A DNA stretch of 64,000 nt from an uncultured Cetobacterium sp. (GCF_945952365.1 NZ_CAMFHX010000003.1:1-64000), one strand, 5' to 3'; counted from the first letter of the stretch, positions 33,333 to 43,540 are shown. The notes: generated by a model from the sequence alone, not told the origin. A program made the numbers and translations.

Positions 33333-33415
33333 AGTTCTTTTTTTATAAAAATAGTGAAAAATACAACTAAATATAGTATAATTATTTCAAATACTGCTAT
33401 AGAAGGGGGAATCGA

Positions 33416-35068
33416 ATGTATTTAGTATCAGTAGAAACTGTTAAAATTAAGGATTTTATTTTTAACACCAACAAACTAAAAACAATAAGAGGTGCTAGTT
33501 TTTTATTAGACTATTTAAATCAAGTTGTTGTAACCGATATTTTAAAGAAAAATCATGTCGAGGATAAAGATGTTCTTTATATCGCTGCAGGAAATGCTAA
33601 ATTTTATTGCAAAGATAAAGAGGTGGCTAAAAAAATAGAAATTGAAATTATGGAGGCTTACAATAATTTTGCTCCAGATTCAAAGCTAGCTATATCATAT
33701 ATAGATGCTGGAAATGAAAAAGTTTGGGTTGCTATGGATAAACTAGCTAAAGAAACCAATATTGTTAAAAATAAAGGGTTTTCGAAAATAAATTTAGATC
33801 TACCATTTATACAAAGATGTGATATCTGTTGTGAAAATCCAGTAGAAATAAAAAAAGAAAATTTTAATGAAACTTTAAAAAACTATGTTAAAAATTTTGA
33901 ACCATATTTAGAGAGAGAAAAATCTAAAAATAATGCAAATGAAAAATTAAAAACTTTAAATGATAGATATAAAATAGAGTCTCAAATTTTTGATAAAGAT
34001 AAAATTTCTGGAATCTGTCCATCATGTTTTGCAAAATATATAGCTGCAAATCTTATTAAAGAGGATTTCCAAGAGATTGGGTTTTATTCTGATTTTAAAA
34101 AAGAGTTTAAAGATGAGTTTAAACCTGTAGATAGCTTGGAAGAATATAAATTAAAGAAATCATTTATAGGTTTTATGTACTCTGATGGAGATTCCGTTGG
34201 TGAATTTTTAAAGAATGCTAAGGAAAATTTCCAAGATGAAGCAAAATATAAAGAGTTTATAAAAACATTCTCAGTAACTTTAGATAAACATACTAAAGGT
34301 AGCTTAATCGAAGTTTTAAAAGAGTTAAGAGAGGAAAATAAGCTTGATGAACACTTTGGAGAGTTTCTAATTGTAGGAGGAGACGACGTTTGTGCTGTCT
34401 TTCCTGGAGATATAGTTATGGAAGTCTCTACAAGATTCCAAGAAAGATTCAACGCTAAAATGAAAGATTACTATAAAACTTGTAACTTCAAAAAGAATGG
34501 TAGCAATATAACATCTTCAGGTGGTGTTGTTATAGCTAAAGCTAAAACACCTATGTATTATCTTTTTGATCAAAGTCTGACTCTTCAAAAAAATGCAAAG
34601 AAAAAGAGATATGAAACATATGAAAATAAAAATGTAGAGTTTAAAAATGGATTTATTGATTTCGCAGTTATAGGTTCTGAAGGAACAGTTAATATTGCAG
34701 AGTTCAGAAAAAGAATTAAAAACCTTATTCAAAGACCATATTCTATTGAAGATATTGATTCTTGTAAAAAAATCAATAGTTTAGTTCAATTAATTGAAGA
34801 TTTAAAAACTTCTAACTTCCCTAAAAATAAGTTAAGAATGTACTATGATTTAAAAGTTGAAATTGAGAAAAATCCTAATAAATCTATAGAAAACCTATTT
34901 TCACTTATTAATACTATTGTAAAACTTGATTCTGAACAAAAAGAATTAATTTTAAGTTGGATTGGTAAGGAAAATTTAAATAACTCTCAGGAAGATACAT
35001 TGAAAAATATATTAAATAATATTTTTGATGTAATTGAACTTTATGATTTTGTAGGGGGGAGTAAATAA
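33416..35068 (+). CDS. cas10: Cas10 (type III large subunit) without HD domain
   Basis: A 550-residue Cas10. It begins directly with the first palm-like domain (VSVETVKIKDFIFNTNKLKT) and has no N-terminal HD nuclease region, which normally takes 100 or more residues. Zinc ligands are CDICC (135-139) and CPSC (201-204). The second palm carries YSDGDS (255-260) and the cyclase motif VGGDDV (GGDD 321-324), so cyclic oligoadenylate synthesis should be intact. A helical D4-like region ends the protein. It heads an operon of coupled effector genes. The promoter region shows TATAAT at 33377-33382 but no two-box pattern. Confidence 0.93.
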   Translation: MYLVSVETVKIKDFIFNTNKLKTIRGASFLLDYLNQVVVTDILKKNHVEDKDVLYIAAGNAKFYCKDKEVAKKIEIEIMEAYNNFAPDSKLAISYIDAGNEKVWVAMDKLAKETNIVKNKGFSKINLDLPFIQRCDICCENPVEIKKENFNETLKNYVKNFEPYLEREKSKNNANEKLKTLNDRYKIESQIFDKDKISGICPSCFAKYIAANLIKEDFQEIGFYSDFKKEFKDEFKPVDSLEEYKLKKSFIGFMYSDGDSVGEFLKNAKENFQDEAKYKEFIKTFSVTLDKHTKGSLIEVLKELREENKLDEHFGEFLIVGGDDVCAVFPGDIVMEVSTRFQERFNAKMKDYYKTCNFKKNGSNITSSGGVVIAKAKTPMYYLFDQSLTLQKNAKKKRYETYENKNVEFKNGFIDFAVIGSEGTVNIAEFRKRIKNLIQRPYSIEDIDSCKKINSLVQLIEDLKTSNFPKNKLRMYYDLKVEIEKNPNKSIENLFSLINTIVKLDSEQKELILSWIGKENLNNSQEDTLKNILNNIFDVIELYDFVGGSK

Positions 35069-36666
35069 TGATAATAAAGTACAGTGCTGTTTTACAAACA
35101 CCAGCGATGACTGGAAAAGATGGAGTTATTGGAAAGGATTTAGATATTATTACAAAACTTGATAACAATGGTCTTCCATATTTTAGTGCTTCTACAATAA
35201 AAGGTATTTTAAAAGAAAAGGTATCTTTATTTTCGACAGCTTTAAACTTTAATTTTCCTATCAATAAGTATTTTGGAGTAGAAGGTGAGATTGAATCAGG
35301 TATGAGATTATCTCCTTTAACAATGGATTCTAAGAAATACTTAGAATATAAGGAGTTTTTAACTGATGATAGATCAGGAATTAGAATAGATAAAGCTAGT
35401 AAAACTACAGCTGAAGGTTCACTATTCTCATATGAGTTTATTAGAAGCGAATTGGAGTTTACTGGAGAGATTGAAATTTTTTATCCTCTTGAAGGAGAGA
35501 ATCTTAAATTTTTCAAAGCTTGTTTAGAAAGAATAGAGGCTATTGGTGGTTTAAAGTCAAGAGGATTGGGTAAAGTTAAAATTAAAGTTTTAGAATGTAT
35601 TGAAAATAAAAATAACTCTCATAAAACTTTAAATACAAGTAATCTAAAAGAGTACAGCTACACTCTTAAACCTTTAGAAAATTTAATTTTAAAAAATCAA
35701 GAGATTGGTAATGAGATTACAACTAATAACTATATTCATGGTGGAACTTTAAGAGGAGCTATTATCTCTCTTTTAGACAGAGAATTTAATGTAGATACCG
35801 AAGCTCTTATTAAAAACTTAAAAGTATCTCAAGGGTTACCTAAAGATCATTTTGTAGCTTCGGCTTCTATTTTACAAAGTAAGTATCCTGTTAAAAATGG
35901 AAAGGTAGTTCGTATAAATAAACTTTTAGCTAAGAACTCTGAAGATAAAGTTGATGGTAAAGAGGTTAAATTTGAAAGATATGGCTCTCCAATTGTTAAT
36001 AAAAACTTTGAAAAATTAGTTTTAAATAAACAAAGTGAAATAAATATTGCAATTGATAGTAAAACTAAAACCTCTGAAGAGGGTATGCTTTTTAATAAAG
36101 AGATATTTTTAGCTAAAGATATGGAGTTTTCAGGAAAAATAGTTTTAAGTGAAGAGATTGTTAAAACTATTTCAAATAGATATATCTATATTGGAAAAAA
36201 TAAAAGCAAAGGATTTGGAAAATGTTTGATAACTTTTGAACCTACAAATTTGAAGAAAGAAAAAGTTGATTCGAGTAAACTTCAAAGATTATCAAGGGAG
36301 ATTGGAACAGATAAAAAATATTTTACAATAGATTTTAATTCAGATATGATTTTACCATTTATGGATACTGAATCTATTGGTAACAAAATTAAAGCGCTTT
36401 TAGGTTTAGAATCAGTTATATGGGAAGAGAGTAAAAGTTTTATCAATCTAATCTCAATTGGTGGTTATAATCAATTAAACAAAATTAGAAAATCTACAGA
36501 GTTTGCTATTGCAAAAGGTGGAGTATTAACTTTTTCAACTACTGAATTTACTAACGACCTAATTCAAAAACTAAGTTCTATCCAAGAAAAAGGGATAGGA
36601 AGTAGAAAAAATGAGGGGTTTGGAGATGTTGAAATCAGCAGTAAAACTCATTTGGAGGTAAAATAA
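35068..36666 (+). CDS. fused RAMP protein, Cas7 (Csm3-like) plus Csx10/Cas5-like
   Basis: A 532-residue protein with two RAMP units. The first (about 1-185) is Csm3/Cas7-like: YFSASTIKGILKEKV, RSGIRIDKASKTTAEGSL and the glycine-rich GGLKSRGLGKVKI. The second (about 195-530) resembles Csx10: YIHGGTLRGAIISLL, IYIGKNKSKGFGKC (third G-rich element) and EKGIGSRKNEGFGDVEI at the end. Such proteins belong to type III-D effector complexes, where they line crRNA. The ATG overlaps the cas10 stop (TAATG). Catalytic Asp for RNA cutting cannot be fixed by eye. Confidence 0.82.
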   Translation: MIIKYSAVLQTPAMTGKDGVIGKDLDIITKLDNNGLPYFSASTIKGILKEKVSLFSTALNFNFPINKYFGVEGEIESGMRLSPLTMDSKKYLEYKEFLTDDRSGIRIDKASKTTAEGSLFSYEFIRSELEFTGEIEIFYPLEGENLKFFKACLERIEAIGGLKSRGLGKVKIKVLECIENKNNSHKTLNTSNLKEYSYTLKPLENLILKNQEIGNEITTNNYIHGGTLRGAIISLLDREFNVDTEALIKNLKVSQGLPKDHFVASASILQSKYPVKNGKVVRINKLLAKNSEDKVDGKEVKFERYGSPIVNKNFEKLVLNKQSEINIAIDSKTKTSEEGMLFNKEIFLAKDMEFSGKIVLSEEIVKTISNRYIYIGKNKSKGFGKCLITFEPTNLKKEKVDSSKLQRLSREIGTDKKYFTIDFNSDMILPFMDTESIGNKIKALLGLESVIWEESKSFINLISIGGYNQLNKIRKSTEFAIAKGGVLTFSTTEFTNDLIQKLSSIQEKGIGSRKNEGFGDVEISSKTHLEVK

Positions 36667-37052
36667 TGGATTTGTTAAGAGAGAAAGCTTTAAAAATAGT
36701 TGATAATAGATCTAATGAAATAATTAAAGAGTTTATTGAGGGAAAATTTAACTTTAAAACTGCTACTAAATCTCAGTTTGCAACTTTAGAAGGAATTTTA
36801 GAACAAAGAAATTTCAACTTAGAGTCTGAGAAAATAGAGGATTTTATACTTCAAAAACTACAAAAACAAAAAAGTGAAGATTTTTTTAAAGATGTATTTA
36901 AAAACTATATAGAAAAAAGAGAAGTGATTTTAAATTTTTTAAACTCTTCTGAAGAGGATACCAAAGTTAAAAATCAAATTTTCAGAGAGATTTTTTATCT
37001 AATTAAAATTAGTTTTAGAAAAGAAAACGCTTTAAAAACTTTAAATATTTAG
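36666..37052 (+). CDS. cas11: small subunit, Cas11-like
   Basis: A 128-residue, all-helical protein rich in Lys, Glu and Phe. Its size and place between the RAMP genes of the effector operon fit the small subunit (Cas11) that stacks along the target strand in type III complexes. Sequence conservation in this family is poor, so the call rests on position and helical composition. The start ATG overlaps the previous stop by 1 nt (TAATG). Confidence 0.75.
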   Translation: MDLLREKALKIVDNRSNEIIKEFIEGKFNFKTATKSQFATLEGILEQRNFNLESEKIEDFILQKLQKQKSEDFFKDVFKNYIEKREVILNFLNSSEEDTKVKNQIFREIFYLIKISFRKENALKTLNI

Positions 37053-37064
37053 GGGAGGGAAAGA

Positions 37065-37814
37065 ATGAATTTTAGTCAATTTAAAAATAGATATGTTATC
37101 ACAGGAGAGCTAACAGTTGAAAATGCTCTTCACATTGGAAGTGGAAAAGTTGAAGGAGATTTTGACTCAGCTTTTATAAAAACAGGAGAAAATGGTTACT
37201 ACATTCCAGGGTCATCTTTTAAAGGGTATTTAAGAAGTAAAGTTGAAGGATTTTTAGTTGGGTCACCGTTTGGATTAAAAGCTGGAAATGATTTGTTAAA
37301 TGAAGGGGATGTTCTTGGAATATTTGGTTATACAAGTTCTGATATCTCAAAAGATGATAAAGTTACAGAGAGATTAAATAAAATATTAGGAGCAGATTTT
37401 AAAAATTTTGCTTCTAAACTTCATATATCTGATTTACAAATTATGGATAACAATACAAAAGAGGTAACTAGAGATGGTATCAAAATATCTAGAAAAACTG
37501 GGGCAACTGTAAAAGGAGCTAAATTCGACTACAATGTTATTGAGAAAGGAAATAAGTTTTCTCTTGAAATGAGTTTAGAAAATATAGAAGATTATCAACT
37601 GGAACTTATTATGTTGGGATTAAAAGATATCCTTGCTGGAGATTTGTTTGGTGGAAAACTTTCAAGAGGTATTGGAAAGTGTAAATTAGAATTAAAAGCT
37701 TGTAAATTTGTAGATTCAAATGATAAAGAGTCTTTAAAGAACTATATATTTAAAGGTGAATTAAAAACAAAAGATATAAAAACTCTTAATAAAATAACTA
37801 AAATATCACTATAG
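37065..37814 (+). CDS. cas7: Cas7 (Csm3-like) backbone subunit
   Basis: A 249-residue RAMP protein of the Csm3 type: ENALHIGSGKVEGDFDSAFI near the N-terminus, with Asp at the place used by Csm3 for target-RNA cleavage, IPGSSFKGYLRSKVE, RDGIKISRKTGATV and the G-rich FGGKLSRGIGKCKL. It should form part of the backbone that holds crRNA and cuts target RNA at 6-nt steps. GGGGAGGG lies before the ATG. It is one of four Cas7-type genes in this operon, as in type III-D. Confidence 0.9.
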   Translation: MNFSQFKNRYVITGELTVENALHIGSGKVEGDFDSAFIKTGENGYYIPGSSFKGYLRSKVEGFLVGSPFGLKAGNDLLNEGDVLGIFGYTSSDISKDDKVTERLNKILGADFKNFASKLHISDLQIMDNNTKEVTRDGIKISRKTGATVKGAKFDYNVIEKGNKFSLEMSLENIEDYQLELIMLGLKDILAGDLFGGKLSRGIGKCKLELKACKFVDSNDKESLKNYIFKGELKTKDIKTLNKITKISL

Positions 37815-37823
37815 GGGGATGCT

Positions 37824-38678
37824 ATGTTTAATGTTAATAAAAATGAGATAAAAATATCTCTTAAAATTACTCCTAAATCTCCTCTTTTAATTAAGGCTAG
37901 TGATGATGTTCAGGAGAAGGGAAATCTAATTCAATGGAATACTACAGCTGGTAGTAAAGAGGCATTTATTCCTGGTTCAACTCTTAAAGGTATGTTAAAA
38001 GATATTTTCTATTCAATTTGGTATGACCACTTTAACTTAGAAGAGGATAAGTTTAAAGAGATTCCAGAGGGAAAGTATAAAAATGATGATAAAGTATATG
38101 ATTATGAAGATTATATGGAGGATATTTTAAAAGAAAAAGGTGAGGATGTTTTCTTGGAGAAATCTTTAAAAATATCTAAACTTTTTGGAGCTAAAAATCT
38201 TAAAAGTAGACTTCATATAGATGATGCTTATTTTAAAAAACATGGAAAAGAGGAGAAAGGTCCCAAAGTTGAAAAAGAGGAACCTAAATCAATTACGCCA
38301 ATAGATAGATTTACTGGTGGTGCTGTTGTTCCGTTACAATTTGAATATACAACTGATGCTTTTGTAACTGAGCTAACTATTAAAAATATTGAAAAACATG
38401 AATTAAAAGCTTTGCTTTTTGCAATAAGAGATAGTATTGATGGTGATGTTAGAATTGGTTCTTCTAAAACTAGAGGATTTGGAGAGATTGAGTTATCTAT
38501 TGAAAGTATGGAATATAAGGAGTTTAAAAATAGCTCTTTAACTTTAGATAGTTCTAACTTTAATCTAGACACAGAGAAATCTTTAAAATTAGGAGAAGAC
38601 TACCTATATAAAGTTTATAAATTAAAAGAGAACGAACCTTTGAAAAATTTTGAAATTCTAAAGAAAGTGGTTGGGTGA
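37824..38678 (+). CDS. cas7: Cas7-type RAMP subunit
   Basis: A 284-residue RAMP protein: SLKITPKSPLLIKASDD, FIPGSTLKGMLKD, SITPIDRFTGGAV (the RFTGGA element typical for Csm3/Cas7 in III-D) and IGSSKTRGFGEIEL. The region 80-120 is an acidic insertion. It is a backbone subunit of the same complex. GGGGGATG precedes the start. The end overlaps the next gene by 4 nt (GTGA). Confidence 0.88.
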   Translation: MFNVNKNEIKISLKITPKSPLLIKASDDVQEKGNLIQWNTTAGSKEAFIPGSTLKGMLKDIFYSIWYDHFNLEEDKFKEIPEGKYKNDDKVYDYEDYMEDILKEKGEDVFLEKSLKISKLFGAKNLKSRLHIDDAYFKKHGKEEKGPKVEKEEPKSITPIDRFTGGAVVPLQFEYTTDAFVTELTIKNIEKHELKALLFAIRDSIDGDVRIGSSKTRGFGEIELSIESMEYKEFKNSSLTLDSSNFNLDTEKSLKLGEDYLYKVYKLKENEPLKNFEILKKVVG

Positions 38679-39070
38679 TTAAAGTGATAAAAAATTTGGA
38701 TACTGTTATTAATGACTTAAATATAAATGAGAGCTTTAACACTATACTAGTTGATTATGAAAAGCAGAATGGAATAACAATCTCTAAAGATGTTACAGAG
38801 CTTCAGTCTCTAAAAGAAGCTACTCCTTATAAGTTCTATATATTTAATGATTCTATTATGGTTTATGGAGTAAAAATTGATGAAGATGAGTACTTTGTTG
38901 AAGAGATAAAGGCTAGTGATTTTTCTTCTGAGGCTAAAGAAGCAGTTATGTTCTTTGATGAAAAAGAGATTACTAAAGTAGTTGGAAACTCTGTGGAGAG
39001 AAAGCTTAAATTCCGTAGGGGGTTAATTGGCGGAGTTGAAAAAATACAGTTTATTGGACTGGAGGGGTAG
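38675..39070 (+). CDS. csx19: Csx19-type CRISPR protein
   Basis: A 131-residue protein with SLKEATPYKFYIFNDSIMVYGVKIDEDEYF-like strands and a conserved-looking EAVMFFDEKE segment. It lies between RAMP genes and directly before a large RAMP gene; this pairing is typical of Csx19 in type III-D loci. The start is GTG at 38675, overlapping the previous stop (GTGA); GTG 38684 is an alternative. Its molecular role is unknown in the family. The name rests on context and general resemblance. Confidence 0.7.
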   Translation: MIKVIKNLDTVINDLNINESFNTILVDYEKQNGITISKDVTELQSLKEATPYKFYIFNDSIMVYGVKIDEDEYFVEEIKASDFSSEAKEAVMFFDEKEITKVVGNSVERKLKFRRGLIGGVEKIQFIGLEG

Positions 39071-39072
39071 TT

Positions 39073-41064
39073 GTGGCAAAAGGAAAGATACAAAATGTTG
39101 ATTTAAAAAATTGTCAGATTAAAATAGGTAAAGAAATTTATAAAATAGATAAAAATACAGCAAGAATACTATCAGATGATATTTTTGCTAAAAATTCTGA
39201 AGTAGAATATATAATTTTAGAAAATAAAAATATTTCTATAAAAAAACTTAGAGGATTGGAATTTATTAAAGAAAAAAGTGTAGCAAAAAATATTCCTTCA
39301 CATTCTGGAAACTTAAAATCTATAACTAATTCTGTTACTAATAGTTTAAATAAAACTAACATGATTTTCAGTTATCCATATAACTTTGTTAGAGTTGGAG
39401 AAAAAGTTGAAAGAGAAGCAATTGATAAAGGTGAACTTTCTGGAAAGATAGTTTGTACTTTAACTAATAGATCGCCACTATTTTTCCCAGAACCTAAAAG
39501 TAGTAAGACATCTAATGATCATTCTGAAGAGATGTTCTATAAAAGAGATGGAAAGTATATTATTCCTGCAAGTTCTTTAAAAGGTAGCTTTAGAAGTGTT
39601 TTAGAGGCTATATCTAATAGCTGTTTACTTAATATTGAAACTGAGAGGCTTGAAAAAAGGCTTGGTGCTGGAGCATTTAATGATAGAGTTTTTGGAATAA
39701 TTAAAAGACTTCCTACAGAACATGAGGATGGACTTATTGTTCAGGCTACTGTTTTAAAAGTTAAAACTGAAGCTCTTCCTTTTGAATACAAAGATAAAAG
39801 AGGCAAGGGAAAAGAAAATATTTATGACTTACCTCTATCTAATTTAATAAAGAATTATGAACATATAAATAACAGTAATGATTTTGGAAAGATTACTAAT
39901 GGAAAAAAAGATATGGAGGGTATTCTTTGGATAAGTTCTGACATTTTCAGTAAGAAACATGAAAAAATACTTTATCCAACTCAAAATGGAAAATCATTTA
40001 AATTTACTATGGATGAATACAAAGATATTCAATATCTTTTAAAACAAAGAAGTGAAAGAGATTTAAAAAAGAGTGGAAAAGAGTTTTATATAGAAGATAT
40101 AAAATCTGGAGATCCAATTATTTTCCAAGTTGATAAAAATGGAAATGCTAAAAATCTTGCTTTTTCTGAAATTCCAAGATTGAGATATAAATATAGTCCA
40201 TATGATTTAGTGCCAGAAGAGTTAAAAGCTTGTGATACTTTTGAGGATGCTTGTTTTGCTTGTAGAATATTTGGAATGACTGGTAACAACAATGAGGATA
40301 AAAAAGAAGAGGATAAGGATAAGATTTCTCTTCAAGGAAGAGTTTTCTTTAAAGATGCTACTATTGATAAAGATAAGGCTAATATTCAGTCTAAACCTAT
40401 TCTTATCAAATCTCTGGGTGAGCCTCATCCTACTTTAACAGGTTTCTATCTAGAAAATGGAACATATGATGATAAAACTAAAATAAGAGGTAGAAAATTC
40501 TATTGGCATCATAAAGATAAACTTAATACTGATTATTCTAAGTTTAAAACTTCTATTACTCCTGAAAAAGAGGAAAAGCATAACTCTAGTATTCAGTTCA
40601 TGAATTCTGGAAACGAATTTAACTTTGAAGTGTCATTTAAAAATTTAAAAGAGGATGAGTTAGGACTTCTTCTTTTAACTTTAGAGTTGGAAAATGATAT
40701 GCTTCATAAGTTTGGAAAAGCTAAAGCTCTTGGTTTTGGTAGCTCAGAAGTTAAGGTAACTAATCTTTTACTTCAATCTAAAAATAGGTATGAATCTTTT
40801 GATTCTTCATATGTTGAAAGTGAAGATAAACAAAAGTTTGTAGATAGTTTTAAAAATAAATTTAATCTTGAAAACAAAGATCAATGGAAGGACTTAAAAG
40901 TTATTCTAAATCAAACTAATAAACTAGATTTCTCTAAGAGTCCATTCCCTGAAGAACAAAAATTTAATAAAAAAACTAAAACTAGTTCTGGAGATTTTAA
41001 TACTCTAAATTGGTTTTCAAATGATAAAACTAGAATTTTACCTAAAATTCAAGATTATAAATAG
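39073..41064 (+). CDS. large RAMP protein of TIGR03986 type
   Basis: A 663-residue protein. The first 80 residues are a beta-rich domain that could be OB-like; the core begins at GKIVCTLTNRSPLFF and has YIIPASSLKGSFRSVLEAIS (about 158-177), a second element FACRIFGMTGN (about 394) and HKFGKAKALGFGSSEV (about 550). This matches the large type III-D RAMP proteins annotated as TIGR03986, which cap or extend the Cas7 backbone. GGAGGGG precedes the GTG start, 2 nt after csx19. Confidence 0.85.
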   Translation: MAKGKIQNVDLKNCQIKIGKEIYKIDKNTARILSDDIFAKNSEVEYIILENKNISIKKLRGLEFIKEKSVAKNIPSHSGNLKSITNSVTNSLNKTNMIFSYPYNFVRVGEKVEREAIDKGELSGKIVCTLTNRSPLFFPEPKSSKTSNDHSEEMFYKRDGKYIIPASSLKGSFRSVLEAISNSCLLNIETERLEKRLGAGAFNDRVFGIIKRLPTEHEDGLIVQATVLKVKTEALPFEYKDKRGKGKENIYDLPLSNLIKNYEHINNSNDFGKITNGKKDMEGILWISSDIFSKKHEKILYPTQNGKSFKFTMDEYKDIQYLLKQRSERDLKKSGKEFYIEDIKSGDPIIFQVDKNGNAKNLAFSEIPRLRYKYSPYDLVPEELKACDTFEDACFACRIFGMTGNNNEDKKEEDKDKISLQGRVFFKDATIDKDKANIQSKPILIKSLGEPHPTLTGFYLENGTYDDKTKIRGRKFYWHHKDKLNTDYSKFKTSITPEKEEKHNSSIQFMNSGNEFNFEVSFKNLKEDELGLLLLTLELENDMLHKFGKAKALGFGSSEVKVTNLLLQSKNRYESFDSSYVESEDKQKFVDSFKNKFNLENKDQWKDLKVILNQTNKLDFSKSPFPEEQKFNKKTKTSSGDFNTLNWFSNDKTRILPKIQDYK

Positions 41065-41076
41065 GAGAGGGTACAA

Positions 41077-41865
41077 ATGTTTTACAGTTTACTCATAAGA
41101 ATTAAAGCTCAAAAAAGTGGAGAATTCAAATTTTTTACAGGTAAAAAACTTCATGCTGCTTTTTTAAATATAATAAAAGAAGCTGATAATGAACTTGCCC
41201 AAGAACTTCACGATAAAGATATTCCCAAAGAGTTTACAGTTTCAAATATTTTTGGAACAAGTAGCCGTGGATTTAAACTTGAAGAGGGAAAGGATTACCT
41301 TTTTAGAGCTACATTCTTAAATGATAAGATATACAAGATCTTCTCTAGTGAAATATGTAAAAACATACTTTTATCAAAGGGGATATTTATTGAAAATATC
41401 CCCCTTTCTATTGAAGAGATTGTTTATAAAGATAGTAGATATTCAGGAGTTATGGACAAGATAGATTCAACATCTAAAAGATACAAATTAACATTTAAAA
41501 CTCCTACACTTTTCAAAAGTGGAGATTTCTTTATAAGATATCCTGAAATCAATCTACTTTTCAAATCCCTTCTAACTAAGTATAACCTTTATTCAGAGGA
41601 AAAAATTGATGAAAGTATATTGGAGTTTTTAAATGAGATTAACTATGAGAAGATGGATTTGAAATTAAAAAGAGAGTATTTAAATAAATTTTTTATAGAG
41701 GGATTCGTAGGAGAACTTATTGTTAGAATAGATAGTAAAAATAAAGACTTTATTCAAGATATAAACAAACTACTTAACTTTGCTTTCTATTGTGGCGTTG
41801 GAACTAAGAGTAGCGTTGGATTTGGACAAGTTTTAGTTGAAAATTTAGAAGGAGTTGAGAGATAG
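41077..41865 (+). CDS. cas6: Cas6 endonuclease of the effector operon
   Basis: A 262-residue Cas6: FFTGKKLHAAFLNII with His32 in the first helix, a likely catalytic position, SNIFGTSSRGFKLEEGKDYLFRATFL, KFKTPTLFKSGDFF, and the C-terminal glycine-rich GVGTKSSVGFGQV (about 243-255). It processes pre-crRNA, probably of array 3 whose repeat has a strong ATCCC/GGGAT stem (inference). It is the third Cas6-type gene in the window. AGGAGAGGG precedes the ATG, 12 nt after the RAMP gene. Confidence 0.92.
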   Translation: MFYSLLIRIKAQKSGEFKFFTGKKLHAAFLNIIKEADNELAQELHDKDIPKEFTVSNIFGTSSRGFKLEEGKDYLFRATFLNDKIYKIFSSEICKNILLSKGIFIENIPLSIEEIVYKDSRYSGVMDKIDSTSKRYKLTFKTPTLFKSGDFFIRYPEINLLFKSLLTKYNLYSEEKIDESILEFLNEINYEKMDLKLKREYLNKFFIEGFVGELIVRIDSKNKDFIQDINKLLNFAFYCGVGTKSSVGFGQVLVENLEGVER

Positions 41866-43530
41866 GTGACAAACTATATTGATAAAATAAAACAACTTTG
41901 TCCCGAGTTAGATGAAGTTGGAGTTGGAGCTGTAAATAAATATATATCAGATCAAGAGCTTAACCCTATAGAGGAAGATTTTCTATTCAATTTAAAAAAT
42001 TTAAATATTGAAAAGCAAAAAGAAAAAATATCTCAAATAGATATTGAGAATATTAGTACTTATATTTCATTTTTTAGTTTAGCTGATATTGGAAAGTATG
42101 AATACTCTATTTTAGAAAAAAATCTTCAAATTTTTGAAAATATAGAAAATATCTATTTTCTTGCTACACCTCAAAGTATTGAGAAGTGTAAAAATGAAAT
42201 TAGTAAAATGAAAATATTATCTAAAGATCTTAATATTAAAGTTATTGATATTGATCCTAATGATTATGAAGGTGTTTACAATCTTTTATTAAAAGAGATT
42301 ACAAATAATGATATTGAAAACAAAAATATCCTTATTGATAATACCTTAGGTCCTAAAATGGTAGGTTATTCTCTTTATAAATTTTCAATAGATCAAGGGA
42401 CTCGATTAATAACGTGGCAAAGTCAAAATTTAAAAGATTCTACTAAAAGAGTTCCTGGAGTTGATACTTTAAACTATATTGAGTTTCCTCAATTGAAAAA
42501 TTCAACTATTATAAATAAAATAAATAATTTTTTAGAAAACTATAAATTTGAAGAAGCTTCAGATTTAGCAAATTCTATTAATAATATTGAAGAAGCTGAT
42601 GTTTTTGAAAAAATAGCAACTATTTTTAATATTGATTCACTTATGTCTTATGAATCTTTCTTAGAATCTATAAAAGAGTTTATAGATTCGATTAGTTCTA
42701 CCAAATATAGAGCAAGTATAAAAACTAAACTTAAACCATTTATAAAAGAGTTAAATGAATTTTTAGAAACTAAAGATAAAAAAATTCAGTATATTAATTT
42801 TTTAAGTTTAGTCTTTAATTATTTAAAACAAAAATTTAATGAAAATCCAATATTTAAAGTTATAATTTGTGACATATTAAAATCAAATAAAATTTTAACT
42901 AAAACTGAAAAAGATAATATTTTAATACTAATTAATGCGGATAAGTTTGAAGATATTATCAACATTAATAAGGTACTAGATACATTTACTGCCTTCATAT
43001 TAGTTACTTATAAAGAGTTACCTAAAACTCATCCTCTAGAATTAGAAATTTTTTATGATTATATTCTTTATAGCTTACCTAAAACTATTTATTTAAAAAA
43101 TACAATATTACATATTGATAAACAAGGAATTGAAATTGATTTAGTCAAAGAATACAATCTAAGAGAAAATATGTATCATAGTTCTTTCAATTTAAAGGAT
43201 TTTTCAAACAAAAAGAAAAATAAAAAAATTCTAATTACTTTATTTGGAAAAATTAATGGTGAACTTTCTAATGAAGAATTTAAGGATTTAATAGATTCTG
43301 AAAATACAAACAATACAGATTCTCAACAAGACACATTGATTTCTAGATTTAATAAGTTTGTAAAAACCTTCAATGAGTTTATTAGTCATATTATTGAAGA
43401 TAATTATCCTACAAAATCTACTTTTTTAAAGGATCAAAATTTGATAGAGTATAAAAAAACTATAGCTAAAGATGAAAGTGGTAGATCTGTTAATAAATAT
43501 ATTTTAAAAATAAATCCAATTTATATGTAA
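41866..43530 (+). CDS. CARF-domain effector (Csx1/Csm6-like)
   Basis: A 554-residue protein. The CARF domain spans about 60-190: IYFLATPQSIEKCKNEISKM, VIDIDPNDYEG and the signature ILIDNTLGPKMVGYS (155-169), which binds cyclic oligoadenylate. The C-terminal part is helical and contains NLRENMYHSS with Arg433 and His438, an R-x4-H motif of HEPN ribonucleases, so RNA cleavage on activation is likely though the surroundings are not typical. It is the last gene of the cas10 operon; its GTG start follows the cas6 stop directly (TAGGTG). Confidence 0.78.
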   Translation: MTNYIDKIKQLCPELDEVGVGAVNKYISDQELNPIEEDFLFNLKNLNIEKQKEKISQIDIENISTYISFFSLADIGKYEYSILEKNLQIFENIENIYFLATPQSIEKCKNEISKMKILSKDLNIKVIDIDPNDYEGVYNLLLKEITNNDIENKNILIDNTLGPKMVGYSLYKFSIDQGTRLITWQSQNLKDSTKRVPGVDTLNYIEFPQLKNSTIINKINNFLENYKFEEASDLANSINNIEEADVFEKIATIFNIDSLMSYESFLESIKEFIDSISSTKYRASIKTKLKPFIKELNEFLETKDKKIQYINFLSLVFNYLKQKFNENPIFKVIICDILKSNKILTKTEKDNILILINADKFEDIININKVLDTFTAFILVTYKELPKTHPLELEIFYDYILYSLPKTIYLKNTILHIDKQGIEIDLVKEYNLRENMYHSSFNLKDFSNKKKNKKILITLFGKINGELSNEEFKDLIDSENTNNTDSQQDTLISRFNKFVKTFNEFISHIIEDNYPTKSTFLKDQNLIEYKKTIAKDESGRSVNKYILKINPIYM

Positions 43531-43540
43531 TATTTTTGAA

